DNA of 64,000 nucleotides, from NCBI GenBank assembly GCA_902800795.1, contig CADCFQ010000004.1, positions 1 to 64,000 on the forward strand. Direction: 5' to 3'. This document shows positions 7,310 to 16,981 of this stretch, piece after piece. This DNA comes from an uncultured Ruminococcus sp. (GTDB lineage: Bacteria; Bacillota; Clostridia; Oscillospirales; Ruminococcaceae). A program made the translations under genes and the position numbers. The notes beneath the pieces were generated by a model. It had not been told where the DNA came from, made no database searches, and saw nothing but the letters and a program-made list of their open reading frames with translations. Positions within the stretch are counted from its first letter, which is position 1; each line of letters starts with the position of its first letter.

Positions 7310-9856
7310 ATGAAAATACTTGTTATAGACGGAAACAGCATAATGAACAGGGCCTTTTACGGGATAAAGCTGCTCTCAAACACAAAAGGTCAGTTCACCA
7401 ATGCGGTGACAGGCTTTATGAATATTTATCTGAAGGAGCTGGGCGAGGTAAAGCCCGACTGCACAGCTGTGGCCTTTGACCTCAAAGCGCCCACCTTCCG
7501 CCACAAGGCAAACGCCGACTACAAGGCTAACCGCAAGGGTATGCCCGAGGAGCTGGCTCAGCAGATGCCTGTTATCAAGAAGCTCCTTACGCTTATGGGA
7601 ATCAGGATAATCGAGTGCGAGGGCTTTGAAGCCGACGACATCATAGGCACGCTTTCTCATGCGGCAGATGTCAGCGGGAACGAAGCTGTTATCCTCACAG
7701 GTGACCGTGACAGCTTCCAGCTGGTGACAGACAGGGTAACAGTAAGGCTTGCAGGAACAAAGGAAACAAAGGTCTATACCCCACAGCGCATAATGGACGA
7801 ATACGGCGTGACCCCGAGACAGATGATAGAAGTCAAGGCTCTTATGGGCGACACCTCGGACAACATAAGCGGTGTCAAGGGCATCGGCGAGAAGACAGCC
7901 CTTTCGCTTATCCGTGAGTGCGAGAGCGTGGACGGGCTGTATGAAAAGCTGGACGAGATAAAGCTCACTCCCTCAGTGCGTGCAAAGCTTGAGGGCGGAA
8001 AGCAGGACGCCTATGACAGCCGTTTTCTCGCAGAGATAAGCCTTGAAGCGCCGATAAATACTGACCTTGGATACTACGCAGATGCCGAGAAGGACGAAGC
8101 CGGAGCTTCGGCTCTGCTTTGCGAGCTGGAAATGATGAAGATAAGAGAAAAGCTGGGACTTGCAGGCGGCGCTGCCGACCTTTCGGGAGAGACCACCGAG
8201 GAGACAAAGCTAAAACTCAAAGATATGCCTGCGTTTGAAGTGACAGAGCTCTCTGAAAGCTCCCCTGTTTATGATAAGCAGGGCTTCTTTGAGCTAAAAG
8301 ACGGCAGGCTCTGTGTTCTCTGTGATGATAAGATATACACCGCCGAGGACGAAGCGCTGATACTGAAATATCTGTCTTCAAAGGGCGAAAAGACCTGCTT
8401 TGAAGCCAAGAGCGCCTATAAATATGCTTTTGACAAGGGCTCATCCCTTGAAGGCCTCGGCTTTGCCTGTGACCTTGCAGGGTATCTTCTCAAATCCCAG
8501 ACCAGCGAATATACAGCCGAGAGCCTTTGCTCGACCTACCGCTGTATGTACCGCTCTGACATGGGAGAATATGCGGATATATCGAGCCTTCCCGGGCTTT
8601 CGGAATGTCTTGCCAGGGAGCTTGAACAAAACGAGATGACAAAGCTCTACCGTGAGATAGAGCTCCCCCTCTGTGAGGTACTGGCATCCATGGAGCACTG
8701 GGGAGTAAGGGCTGATGCCGAGGGCATAAAGGCTTTCGGCGATGACCTGAAACAGAAAACAGCGCAGCTTACTCAGCAGATATATGACTATGCCGGGAAG
8801 GAGTTCAATATCGCTTCCACAAAGCAGCTGGGAGCAGTTCTCTTTGAGGACCTGGGGCTTCCGGCAAAGAAGAAAACAAAATCAGGCTATTCCACCAACG
8901 CCGAGGTGCTGGAGTCTCTGGAGAACAAGCACCCGATAATACCGCTGATACTGGAATACCGCACCCTGACCAAGCTTTCCTCCACCTATGTTGACGGGCT
9001 CCTCAAGCTCATTGGCGAGGACGGCAGAGTTCATTCTGTCTTCAAGCAGACCGAGACAAGAACCGGCCGTATCTCCTCGGCGGACCCAAATATGCAGAAC
9101 ATCCCCGTAAGAAAAGAGATAGGCCGCAATATGCGCAAGTTCTTCATAAGCGAAGAGGGCTACACCCTTGTGGACGCCGACTACAGCCAGATCGAGCTTA
9201 GGGTCCTTGCGAGCGTCTGCGGCGATGAGAATATGCAGGAGGCTTTCAGGAGCGGCAAGGATATCCACACCTCTACTGCGGCTTCCGTTTTCGATATCCC
9301 CGAGGACTTTGTCCAGCCCGAGATGAGAAGCGCCGCCAAGGCTGTAAACTTCGGAATAATCTACGGTATCGGTGCTTTCTCCCTCTCAAAGGACATAGGC
9401 GTGTCTGTGGGAGAAGCAAAGAAGTATATCCAGAATTACCTTGACAACTTCCCCAAGGTCTCGCAGTTCATGGACAAGACAGTTGAGGAAGGAATAAAGA
9501 ACGGCTATGTGAGCACTGTCTTCGGCAGGAGAAGGTACATCCCCGAGCTCCAGTCCTCCAACAAGGTGATGCAGGCTTTCGGGAAGAGAGCCGCTATGAA
9601 TGCGCCTATCCAGGGTGCGGCGGCAGACATAATAAAGATAGCTATGGTAAAGGTCTATGACCGCCTGAAACGTGAGGGTCTTGACGGCAGGCTCATCCTC
9701 CAGGTCCACGACGAGCTGATCCTTGAAGTCAGGGAGAGCGACAGAGAGAGAGCCGAGGCGCTCCTTAAAGACGAGATGGAAAACGCCGTGAAGCTGGCCG
9801 TTCCTATGACGGTGGATGTTCACAGCGGAAGCAGCTGGTTCATCGCCAAGGGCTAA
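7310..9856 (+). CDS. polA: DNA polymerase I
   Basis: An 848-residue protein. Residues 1 to about 290 are the 5'-3' exonuclease (starts MKILVIDGNSIMNRAFYG; SVKGIGEKTA helix-hairpin-helix). The middle region, about 300-470, corresponds to the 3'-5' exonuclease fold but lacks the FDTE-type metal-binding motif, so proofreading is probably lost, as in Bacillus and Thermus Pol I. The polymerase domain fills the C-terminal half: motif A DADYSQIELRVLA, motif B KAVNFGIIYGIG, motif C QVHDELILEV. It acts in Okazaki fragment maturation and excision repair. The start at 7310 follows CGGAGGTCAAT; an in-frame extension back to 7106 crosses promoter and repeat sequence and is not used. recQ follows 26 bp later. 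Confidence 0.97.
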   Translation: MKILVIDGNSIMNRAFYGIKLLSNTKGQFTNAVTGFMNIYLKELGEVKPDCTAVAFDLKAPTFRHKANADYKANRKGMPEELAQQMPVIKKLLTLMGIRIIECEGFEADDIIGTLSHAADVSGNEAVILTGDRDSFQLVTDRVTVRLAGTKETKVYTPQRIMDEYGVTPRQMIEVKALMGDTSDNISGVKGIGEKTALSLIRECESVDGLYEKLDEIKLTPSVRAKLEGGKQDAYDSRFLAEISLEAPINTDLGYYADAEKDEAGASALLCELEMMKIREKLGLAGGAADLSGETTEETKLKLKDMPAFEVTELSESSPVYDKQGFFELKDGRLCVLCDDKIYTAEDEALILKYLSSKGEKTCFEAKSAYKYAFDKGSSLEGLGFACDLAGYLLKSQTSEYTAESLCSTYRCMYRSDMGEYADISSLPGLSECLARELEQNEMTKLYREIELPLCEVLASMEHWGVRADAEGIKAFGDDLKQKTAQLTQQIYDYAGKEFNIASTKQLGAVLFEDLGLPAKKKTKSGYSTNAEVLESLENKHPIIPLILEYRTLTKLSSTYVDGLLKLIGEDGRVHSVFKQTETRTGRISSADPNMQNIPVRKEIGRNMRKFFISEEGYTLVDADYSQIELRVLASVCGDENMQEAFRSGKDIHTSTAASVFDIPEDFVQPEMRSAAKAVNFGIIYGIGAFSLSKDIGVSVGEAKKYIQNYLDNFPKVSQFMDKTVEEGIKNGYVSTVFGRRRYIPELQSSNKVMQAFGKRAAMNAPIQGAAADIIKIAMVKVYDRLKREGLDGRLILQVHDELILEVRESDRERAEALLKDEMENAVKLAVPMTVDVHSGSSWFIAKG

Positions 9857-9882
9857 ACTAGAAGATAAGGGTATGAGACTAA

Positions 9883-12084
9883 TTGACTTTTACGGATAAA
9901 CACGAAGTTTTAAAAGAGTTTTTCGGCCACGGGCAGTTCCGTGCCGGACAGGAAGAGCTGATAGATGCGATACTCCAAGGGCAGGACGTGCTGGGGATAA
10001 TGCCCACAGGCGCCGGAAAGTCCCTTTGCTATCAGGTGCCTGCGCTGATGCTTGCGGGGATAACCATTGTCGTTTCCCCGCTGATCTCCCTGATGAAGGA
10101 TCAGGTCAGTTCCCTGGTCCAGTCGGGAGTGCCCTGCGCCTATCTTAATTCGTCGCTGACAGCTCCGCAGTATGCAAAGGCTCTTCAAAACGCAGCGGCA
10201 GGCCGCTACAAGGTGATATACGCCGCTCCCGAAAGGCTCTGCACACAGGGGTTTCTGGAGCTTTGCGCTAAGGTGCGGGTCTCTATGGTGACAGTGGATG
10301 AAGCGCACTGCGTTTCACAGTGGGGACAGGATTTCAGGCCTTCCTATATGCGTATACCCGAGTTTTTGTCACGTCTTGGCTACAGACCCATAGTCTCGGC
10401 CTTTACCGCCACCGCCACAGCGGCTGTTAAAAACGACATCATAAGGATGCTCTCGCTGCAAAGCCCAGTTGTAAAGACCACGGGCTTTGACAGGCAGAAC
10501 CTCTATTTCGGGGTGATGCAGCCAAAGAGCAAATATAAAGCGCTCCGGGAGATAATCCTTCGCAACAAGGACAAGAGCGGCATAATCTACTGTGCCACAA
10601 GAAAACACACCGAGCGCATCTGCGAAAAGCTCTGCGCTGACGGTATCCTTTGCACACGCTATCACGCAGGGCTCAGCGACGAGGAAAGGATAAAGAACCA
10701 GGACGACTTTATCTTCGACCGCAAGCCGGTTATTGCGGCCACCAACGCCTTCGGAATGGGGATAGACAAGTCAAACGTTTCCTTTGTCGTACACTACGAT
10801 ATGCCAAAAAACATCGAGAGCTATTATCAGGAAGCCGGAAGAGCCGGCCGTGACGGCTCCGAGGCCGAGTGTATACTGCTCTACTCGCCGGGGGATGTTA
10901 GGACAAACGAATTCCTGATAGAAAACTCCAATGAGAACGCCGACCTTGACCCGCAGACAGCGGCAATGCTGAGGCAGAGAGATATGAAGCGCCTTGAGCT
11001 TATGCGTGACTACGCTCTGCACGAGGGGTGTTTAAGAGAATACATACTCAACTATTTCGGCGAGCAGACCGACAGCGAGGGCTGCGGCAAATGCTCAAAC
11101 TGCGAGGGCAAATATACCGAGCAGGATATAACGATCGAATCCCAGAAGATACTTTCCTGTATCTACCGCCTTTATCAGCGCAGGCTGCGCTTCGGGATGA
11201 CTGTCATAGCCCAGGTGCTGACAGGGGCAGAAAACGACAAGATAGAACGCTTCGGGCTTAAAACGCTGACCACCTACGGGATAATGAAAGATGAGACCCA
11301 GGTAAGGATAAGAGCCATCATCCGCCACTTGCAGGTCAAGGGCTTTATTGCCGTGGACGAGCACTCGGCGCTGACACTGACAGAGCGCTCGGCGCCTGTT
11401 CTCAGGGGCGAGCAGAAGGTGACTATGCGCTTAAGAGAGGAAAAAAGACCCTCGAAAGCGCCAACAGGCGTTCTTGTGGACACCGACCTTTTCGGCCGCC
11501 TGAGAAACGTCAGGACGGAGCTTGCAAAGACTATGGGCGTTCCGCCCTACATAATCTGCTCCGACCAGTCGCTTAGGGATATGTGCTCAAAGCTTCCCGA
11601 AAGCCCTTCGGAGCTGACAGCGGTGTCGGGCTTCGGCAAGGTCAAGGCAGAGCGCTACGGCGAACACTTTATCGCTGTGATAAAGGACTATCTTTCAGAG
11701 GGCGAGGGTGCAAAATACAAGTATATAAGCACAGAGCATTTTACTTCTCTTTATGACGCTGTGGTGCCGAACGCCGGGAAGCTCAAGCCCCTTGACGAGG
11801 CCGTGACTGTCAGGCGCTTCTGCGACGATATCCTCTCCCAGCTGGGACTGAATATAAAGACCGGAACACTTTCAAACGCCGTGAACGAATGGCTGGTGAG
11901 CGAGAACTATCTATGCCGCAGGGAAAACGGAAGGCTTCACACCACCATCCTCTCGGAAGGGGCAGGGCTTTCTGCGCAAAGCCATATCTCGGAGAGGGGC
12001 ACCCATTATTTCAACATAGTTATCGACCCGCAGGGTCAGGAATTTTTGATCATGAATCTTGAAGATATACTGAAAGGAAAATGA
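9883..12084 (+). CDS. recQ: ATP-dependent DNA helicase RecQ
   Basis: A 733-residue SF2 3'-5' DNA helicase. Visible elements are Walker A GIMPTGAGKSLCYQ, DEAH box with the RecQ aromatic loop DEAHCVSQWGQDFR, motif VI QEAGRAGRDG, the zinc-binding region with CGKCSNCEG, a winged helix, and an HRDC domain near 515-595. An extra C-terminal domain of about 130 residues makes it longer than E. coli RecQ (about 610), which is usual for clostridial forms. The start is TTG at 9883 with AAGGGT about 12 bp upstream; an ATG at 9873 opens only an eight-codon frame. It lies between polA and mnmE with 1 bp to mnmE, probably one repair/housekeeping operon. Confidence 0.95.
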   Translation: MTFTDKHEVLKEFFGHGQFRAGQEELIDAILQGQDVLGIMPTGAGKSLCYQVPALMLAGITIVVSPLISLMKDQVSSLVQSGVPCAYLNSSLTAPQYAKALQNAAAGRYKVIYAAPERLCTQGFLELCAKVRVSMVTVDEAHCVSQWGQDFRPSYMRIPEFLSRLGYRPIVSAFTATATAAVKNDIIRMLSLQSPVVKTTGFDRQNLYFGVMQPKSKYKALREIILRNKDKSGIIYCATRKHTERICEKLCADGILCTRYHAGLSDEERIKNQDDFIFDRKPVIAATNAFGMGIDKSNVSFVVHYDMPKNIESYYQEAGRAGRDGSEAECILLYSPGDVRTNEFLIENSNENADLDPQTAAMLRQRDMKRLELMRDYALHEGCLREYILNYFGEQTDSEGCGKCSNCEGKYTEQDITIESQKILSCIYRLYQRRLRFGMTVIAQVLTGAENDKIERFGLKTLTTYGIMKDETQVRIRAIIRHLQVKGFIAVDEHSALTLTERSAPVLRGEQKVTMRLREEKRPSKAPTGVLVDTDLFGRLRNVRTELAKTMGVPPYIICSDQSLRDMCSKLPESPSELTAVSGFGKVKAERYGEHFIAVIKDYLSEGEGAKYKYISTEHFTSLYDAVVPNAGKLKPLDEAVTVRRFCDDILSQLGLNIKTGTLSNAVNEWLVSENYLCRRENGRLHTTILSEGAGLSAQSHISERGTHYFNIVIDPQGQEFLIMNLEDILKGK

Positions 12085-12085
12085 T

Positions 12086-13456
12086 ATGACAGTCTGTGCT
12101 ATATCGACCCCTCTTGCCGAGGGAGGAATATCTGTTATAAGGATAAGCGGAGACAAGGCGCTGGATATCGCCGTTAAGGTCTTTGAGCCGCTTTCCTGTG
12201 AGAGCGTTGAAAAAATGGCAGGCTATACCTGCGCCTACGGCAGGATAAGGGACCCGAAAAACGGCCGCATCGTCGATGACGGCGTTCTGACAGTGTTCAG
12301 AGCTCCCCACTCCTACACAGGCGAGGACGTCTGCGAGATCAGCTGTCACGGCGGTGTTTTCGTTACAAAAAAGGTCCTGCGCCTTTGCCTTGAAAACGGC
12401 GCAAGGCTTGCGGACAGAGGAGAGTTCACAAAGATAGCTTTCTTGAACGGAAAGCTGTCCCTTACCCAGGCGGAAGCTGTTATGGACGTTATCAGCGCAC
12501 AGGGCGAGTTTGCGCTCTCCAGCGCCAACCTCACAAGACAGGGCAGGCTTTTCGGGCGCATAACAGAGATAAGAGACCGTCTTGTGGGCGAGCTTGCTTC
12601 TCTTGCAGCCTGGGTGGACTACCCGGACGATGATGTGCCTGCTGTGACGGGCGAGAGCCTTAACGAAGCGCTTGAAAGCGCTCACATGGAGCTCAAGCAG
12701 CTCCTCGATGACTACGACAGCGGAATGATACTAAAAAGCGGCATAGATACGGCGATAGTCGGCAAGCCCAATGTGGGCAAGTCCACGCTTATGAACCTGA
12801 TGCTCGGCTATGACCGCTCGATAGTTACCGATATCGCAGGAACAACGAGGGACGTTATCGAAGAGACAGCTTCTCTCGGGGAATACACCCTGCGCCTCAG
12901 CGACACCGCAGGCATAAGAGAGGCCTCTGACCAGGTGGAAGCTATCGGTGTTGAGCTTGCAAAGGAGCGCATCGGCAGGGCTATGCTTATCCTTGCGGTG
13001 TTCGACCGCTCCAACGGCCTTGATGCCGAAGACAGACAGCTTGTGGAGCTTTTGAAGAGCGAGGGCAAGAAGACCGTGGTGATACTCAACAAATCCGACC
13101 TTGAGGACAAGCTGGGCGACTGCGGCGAGCTTAGCGGTTTTGAGCATATTATCGAAGTATCGGCCAAAGAAGAGGACTGCCGTGAGCTGCTGCTTGAAAA
13201 GCTGCGGCTGCTTTTCCCTGTGGGAAGCTTTGACCCCGACTCGACGATATTTGCAAACGAAAGGCAGAAAGAGTGTGTAAGGCTGGCGTTTGAGCACATA
13301 AAGGCTGCCGAGGAAGCGCTTGCTATGGGCGAGACTTTTGATGCAGTGACGGTGCTTATCGGGGCGGCTGCGGACGAGCTGCTTACGCTCACCGGTGAAA
13401 AGGCCACCGAAGCTGTCGTAGACGAAGTCTTCTCCCGTTTCTGCGTCGGCAAGTAG
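12086..13456 (+). CDS. mnmE: tRNA modification GTPase MnmE
   Basis: 456 residues, the family's normal length. The N-terminal tetrahydrofolate-binding domain (MTVCAISTPLAEGGISVIRISG) is followed by a helical domain and an inserted GTPase domain from about 215 to 375: G1 GKPNVGKST, G2 region GTTRD, G3 DTAGIREASDQVE and G4 NKSD. The C-terminus is FCVGK, matching the conserved terminal CIGK motif whose Cys is catalytic. With MnmG it installs the cmnm5 group on wobble U34 of tRNAs. The start is 1 bp after the recQ stop. mnmG is not in the window. Confidence 0.97.
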   Translation: MTVCAISTPLAEGGISVIRISGDKALDIAVKVFEPLSCESVEKMAGYTCAYGRIRDPKNGRIVDDGVLTVFRAPHSYTGEDVCEISCHGGVFVTKKVLRLCLENGARLADRGEFTKIAFLNGKLSLTQAEAVMDVISAQGEFALSSANLTRQGRLFGRITEIRDRLVGELASLAAWVDYPDDDVPAVTGESLNEALESAHMELKQLLDDYDSGMILKSGIDTAIVGKPNVGKSTLMNLMLGYDRSIVTDIAGTTRDVIEETASLGEYTLRLSDTAGIREASDQVEAIGVELAKERIGRAMLILAVFDRSNGLDAEDRQLVELLKSEGKKTVVILNKSDLEDKLGDCGELSGFEHIIEVSAKEEDCRELLLEKLRLLFPVGSFDPDSTIFANERQKECVRLAFEHIKAAEEALAMGETFDAVTVLIGAAADELLTLTGEKATEAVVDEVFSRFCVGK

Positions 13457-13780
13457 GCAGACGCCAGGTGCGTGCACCTGGACCGCCGCCCCCACCCATC
13501 GGGGCTTTGTGTAAACTAATAACTCCCTCTGCCCTCCCCGGAGGGGAGGGGGTAAGCTTCGACGAAGCTTTTCAGTTGCTCACTGCGTGAACCTTGCAAG
13601 AGAGCGTGAAAGCACGTTTAACAACAAAGCAGAAATTATCCGCCAGGGGATCAAAAAGCGCACGATCCAGCCTTGCGCCAGAGGCTGGTGGGGTGTTGGG
13701 GCAAAGCCCCGACCAGAGCACGAGACAGAGTCTCGTTCGGCTGGGGAGTCAGAAAGCTTTACAAATCAAGGATAATGTGC
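13457..13780 (-). repeat. Dispersed intergenic repeat, inverted copy, plus hairpins
   Basis: 13464-13590 is a complete copy of the composite repeat in the opposite orientation to those at 2.5, 38.8 and 54.2 kb: an 18-nt hairpin CCAGGTGCGTGCACCTGG (13464-13481), the CCCACCCATC module, the GGGAGGGG/CCCCTCCC hairpin near 13530, AAGCTTCGACGAAGCTT and the reverse of GTTCACGCAGTGAGCAA. 13591-13760 contains further GC hairpins (CCAGCC...GGCTGG; GGGGC...GCCCC; CGAGACAGAGTCTCG) but no gene. Confidence 0.82.
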
Positions 13781-13786
13781 TATAAT
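13758..13786 (+). promoter_or_regulatory. Promoter of the sugar-phosphate transferase gene
   Basis: TTTACA (13758-13763) and TATAAT (13781-13786) with a 17-bp spacer lie about 40 bp before the TTG start. Confidence 0.65.
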
Positions 13787-13827
13787 AAATCTGTTGTGTC
13801 AAATAATAAAGGAAGGAGAATATTCTG

Positions 13828-15216
13828 TTGAATAACAAGGAACAGTATAAAAGACTGATAAACTATGCTAGTGCGCTTATAATAATCGTTGTGTTCCTCG
13901 AAGGGTTCAGGCGAGTCTGGTATGACTACTATAACGAGAATATGAGCGATTCCTTCTGGTTCTATGGAAATATCCTTATGGTGGGCATATACATCCTTAT
14001 GTATATGTTCGTGGGAAGTATATTCAGCGCCTTCCGCCTGGGCTACTCAAAATTCAGCGGATTGTTCGTTTCACAATTACTCACCGTGATATGCACCAAT
14101 GTGGCGGAATTCACGCTTATCTCGCTTATCGGCCGTGGCCGTCTGACAGCTACACCGATGATCATTCTCACACTTGTCGAGGGCGCCTTTGCGGCGCTGT
14201 GGTCTGCGGTGTTCACCCATGTTTATCACTCGCTCTATCCGCCGAGAAAAATGATAATGATCTACGGCAACCAGAACGCTAAATACCTCGTCCACAAGAT
14301 GAGCACCAGAAACGACAAATACCGTATCTGCAAGGCTATGAGCTGCGACGAGAGCCTTGAGGACCTGGAAGCCGCAATACTTGAGCATGAGGCGGTCATC
14401 ATTTCTGACCTGCCCAATGACCTCAGGAACAAGCTTATAAAGTTCACATTCGAGCACTCCATAAGAGTTTATATAAACCCCAAGCTTTCGGATATAATCC
14501 TGCGTGGCGCAGATGATTTCCACCTGTTCGACACTCCCCTGCTGCTGTCGAGAAACGACGGTCTCCAGTGGGATCAGCGTGTTATCAAGCGTGCCGGAGA
14601 TATCCTGTTTTCAGCGCTTATGCTGCTGCTGCTTTCTCCGCTCATGCTCATTACCTCATTGGCGATAAAGCTTTATGACCACGGCCCCGTGTTCTATTCG
14701 CAGAAGCGTCTGACTATCGGCGGCAAGGTGTTCAATGTCTATAAATTCCGCAGCATGGTGGTCAACGCCGAGAAGAACAGCGGAGCGACGCTTGCAAAGA
14801 AAAACGACGAGAGGATAACTCCCGTCGGCAAGGTGATAAGAAAGCTCAGGATAGACGAGCTTCCCCAGCTGTTCAATATCTTAAAGGGCGATATGTCCTT
14901 TGTGGGACCCCGCCCCGAAAGGCCCGAGATCGCAGCTAAGTATGAAAAGACGATGCCCGAATTCAAGTTCAGGCTCAAAGTCAAGGCCGGCCTTACCGGC
15001 TACGCACAGGTCATGGGCAAGTATAACACCACACCCTACGACAAGCTGAAACTTGACCTTATGTACATCGAGCGGCAGTCCCTGAGCCTTGATCTCAGCA
15101 TTATCTTCTCGACGATCAAGATAGTTATAACCCCCGAAGCCACCGAAGGCGTCGGCACCGGGCCTATCGAGACCCGCCGTGACAGGATCGAGCATGACAA
15201 CAAAGACCTTAGATGA
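13828..15216 (+). CDS. Polyprenyl glycosylphosphotransferase (undecaprenyl-phosphate sugar-1-P transferase)
   Basis: A 462-residue protein with four N-terminal transmembrane helices (about 12-135), a central cytosolic Rossmann-like part (about 148-235) and a C-terminal bacterial sugar transferase domain: KRAGDILFSALMLLLLSP membrane hairpin, KFRSMVVNAE, RIDELPQLFNILKGDMSFVG and GPRPERPE. This family transfers a sugar-1-phosphate onto undecaprenyl phosphate to start capsule or exopolysaccharide synthesis. The start is a TTG at 13828 with AAGGAAGGAG upstream. No glycosyltransferases adjoin it, so the polymer cannot be named; it stands alone with its own promoter and terminator. Confidence 0.93.
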   Translation: MNNKEQYKRLINYASALIIIVVFLEGFRRVWYDYYNENMSDSFWFYGNILMVGIYILMYMFVGSIFSAFRLGYSKFSGLFVSQLLTVICTNVAEFTLISLIGRGRLTATPMIILTLVEGAFAALWSAVFTHVYHSLYPPRKMIMIYGNQNAKYLVHKMSTRNDKYRICKAMSCDESLEDLEAAILEHEAVIISDLPNDLRNKLIKFTFEHSIRVYINPKLSDIILRGADDFHLFDTPLLLSRNDGLQWDQRVIKRAGDILFSALMLLLLSPLMLITSLAIKLYDHGPVFYSQKRLTIGGKVFNVYKFRSMVVNAEKNSGATLAKKNDERITPVGKVIRKLRIDELPQLFNILKGDMSFVGPRPERPEIAAKYEKTMPEFKFRLKVKAGLTGYAQVMGKYNTTPYDKLKLDLMYIERQSLSLDLSIIFSTIKIVITPEATEGVGTGPIETRRDRIEHDNKDLR

Positions 15217-15224
15217 CCAAAACG

Positions 15225-15262
15225 CCCGACCGTCGGTTCTTGCCAACAGGTCGGGTTTTGTG
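15225..15262 (+). terminator. Intrinsic terminator after the glycosylphosphotransferase gene
   Basis: CCCGACC (15225-15231) pairs with GGTCGGG (15249-15255), followed by TTTTGTGTT. The 17-nt loop is fairly long. Confidence 0.65.
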
Positions 15263-15354
15263 TTATAAAGCGGTTTTGCGGGTCTCACAAGTCCGGAAGC
15301 TGCAGCAGCCGGCAGGAGAATTTTTGAACAAAATATAAATTTCACGAAAAAAGC

Positions 15355-15383
15355 TTGACAATCCGGCAGCGATGCGATATAAT
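15355..15383 (+). promoter_or_regulatory. Sigma-A promoter of tRNA-Met/tRNA-Glu
   Basis: TTGACA (15355-15360), 17-bp spacer, TATAAT (15378-15383), 23 bp before tRNA-Met. Confidence 0.88.
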
Positions 15384-15406
15384 AATATAGTCGCTATGGA
15401 GCATAG

Positions 15407-15483
15407 GGCGGCATAGCTCAGTTGGCTAGAGCACTTGGTTCATACCCAGGGTGTCACCGGTTCAAATCCAGTTGCCGCTACCA
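15407..15483 (+). tRNA. tRNA-Met (CAT), elongator-type
   Basis: Acceptor GGCGGCA pairs with TGCCGCT, the anticodon loop is TTCATAC (CAT), and CCA is encoded. The first acceptor pair is G-U rather than the C-A mismatch of initiator tRNA, so an elongator (or lysidine-type Ile2) is likely. Confidence 0.93.
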
Positions 15484-15507
15484 GACTAGTTCCATAGCGA
15501 TTTTTAA

Positions 15508-15582
15508 GGCCCGTTGGTCAAGAGGTTAAGACGCCGCCCTTTCACGGCGGAATCATGGGTTCAATTCCCGTACGGGTCACCA
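15508..15582 (+). tRNA. tRNA-Glu (TTC), probable island attachment gene
   Basis: Acceptor GGCCCGT pairs with ACGGGTC, the anticodon loop is CTTTCAC (TTC), and CCA is encoded. The integrase gene of the island begins within 100 bp of its 3' end, the usual position of an attachment site. I could not find the second att copy. Confidence 0.95.
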
Positions 15583-15591
15583 GACTATATG

Positions 15592-15635
15592 CTCGGAAAC
15601 AGCGTAATATCGCCGTTTCCGAGTTTTTTATTTTC
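15592..15635 (+). terminator. Terminator after tRNA-Glu
   Basis: CTCGGAAAC and GTTTCCGAG pair perfectly, followed by TTTTTTATTTT. Confidence 0.88.
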
Positions 15636-15677
15636 TGAAACATCGCTCTTGGGACTTACTTGGGACTTATGCTGTCT

Positions 15678-16955
15678 TCACGCACCGTAGCCTGTTTTGA
15701 TGCAGATTATCTTCGCACGGTTGATGTCACTTTCATTACAATTGTCCGTCGTGACAGTCGGCTCAGGATCTTTAGGAGGTGTAGGCTCGGGTTTGTTAAA
15801 GCTCAGAGCATTTGCAACAGCGTTGCAGGCCTTGACCTGGTTTTCTCTGAACATATGTGAATACAAGTTCAAAGTTGTAGAAACTTGGGCATGACCTAAA
15901 ACTCCCGAAACCGTTGTGGGGTCGATACCTGCACCGATAAGTAAGCTAGTATGCAAGTGTCTGAATTGGTGAATGCCATAAAATGGGAAGTTGTGTTCCT
16001 CGCAAAACTCTTTCAACCAGCCATAAGGTGATTGAAGATTCATAGGTCGCCCATCCCACTTAACGAATAGACGGTCATAGTCCTGCCATTTGTCCCCTAT
16101 ACGCTCACGTTCTTCGTCCTGCTCTGCCTTGAAAGCCCTAAGCAAGTTCATTACCACCATCGGGAATTTCAGTGACCTCTGCGACTTTTTGGTCTTAGTC
16201 GTGTCGGTGTAGATACCCTTTTCGGCAGTATAGTTTGAGGTGCGTCTAACGCTGATGACATAATTGTCCCAATCAATATCCTTCCATTCCAAGCCCAGCA
16301 GCTCCCCGCGTCGGAAACCGCTGTAGATCATCAGGTTGAAGAAAGTGCGATACTTCAGAGGCTCATCGTTCAACAGATTGAGAAATCTCTGCACCTGTTC
16401 AGGCGTGTATATCTTCTTCTCGTCGTGACGATCCTTCGGCAGAGTTACCTTTGAGCACGGATTGTCACTGACAACTCCCATTCTAACCGCATAAGAGAAC
16501 ACATCAGACACGAAGCTCAGGTTATGCCTTATGGTCTTGGGGGCAAGAGGCTTTCCTGTGCGCTCATTGGCGCCCTCTCTTGAAAGAGAATTGACGAACG
16601 CCTGTATCTGCCTCGGTGTTATCTTGTCCATTCTCATGTGACCAAGTGCAGGGTATATCCTGCCCCTGAGCTGAAGCATACGCTCGTATGTAGTGTTTCT
16701 GAGATTCGGCTTTGCGTACTCTTCAAACCACTGCTCGGCGAACACCTCGAACTTTATTGCCTTGCTCTGATAGCCCTTGTTGCAGGCTTCCTCAAACATG
16801 ACAGCCTGCCTGTTGACCTCTTTCTCGATCTGTTTCGTGGTCATACCCTCTTCAGGCTTCCAGGTCATGGACTGGATCATCTGTTTGCCTTTGCTGTTAT
16901 AGCCACAGCTCACCCTTATGGAGTAGCTGTCGCCGCGTTTTTTAATAGTAGCCAT
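15678..16955 (-). CDS. Site-specific tyrosine recombinase (integrase) of island 1
   Basis: 425 residues. An N-terminal AP2-like arm-binding domain (starts MATIKKRGDSYSIRVSCGY), a core-binding SAM-like domain (about 75-170) and a C-terminal catalytic domain: first Arg in GFRRGELLGLEW, HQFRHLHTSLLIGAG (H-x-x-R) and GHAQVSTTLNLYSHM with the nucleophilic Tyr. It would integrate and excise the island at the tRNA-Glu site. The start at 16955 has a GAGGAGGG ribosome binding site and a consensus promoter at 17001-17029, the latter enclosed in a 9-bp inverted repeat. The C-terminal tail past the Tyr is longer than usual and rich in Pro/Glu. Confidence 0.95.
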   Translation of the reverse strand: MATIKKRGDSYSIRVSCGYNSKGKQMIQSMTWKPEEGMTTKQIEKEVNRQAVMFEEACNKGYQSKAIKFEVFAEQWFEEYAKPNLRNTTYERMLQLRGRIYPALGHMRMDKITPRQIQAFVNSLSREGANERTGKPLAPKTIRHNLSFVSDVFSYAVRMGVVSDNPCSKVTLPKDRHDEKKIYTPEQVQRFLNLLNDEPLKYRTFFNLMIYSGFRRGELLGLEWKDIDWDNYVISVRRTSNYTAEKGIYTDTTKTKKSQRSLKFPMVVMNLLRAFKAEQDEERERIGDKWQDYDRLFVKWDGRPMNLQSPYGWLKEFCEEHNFPFYGIHQFRHLHTSLLIGAGIDPTTVSGVLGHAQVSTTLNLYSHMFRENQVKACNAVANALSFNKPEPTPPKDPEPTVTTDNCNESDINRAKIICIKTGYGA

Positions 16956-16981
16956 AAATTACCCTCCTCGGTAATATCACA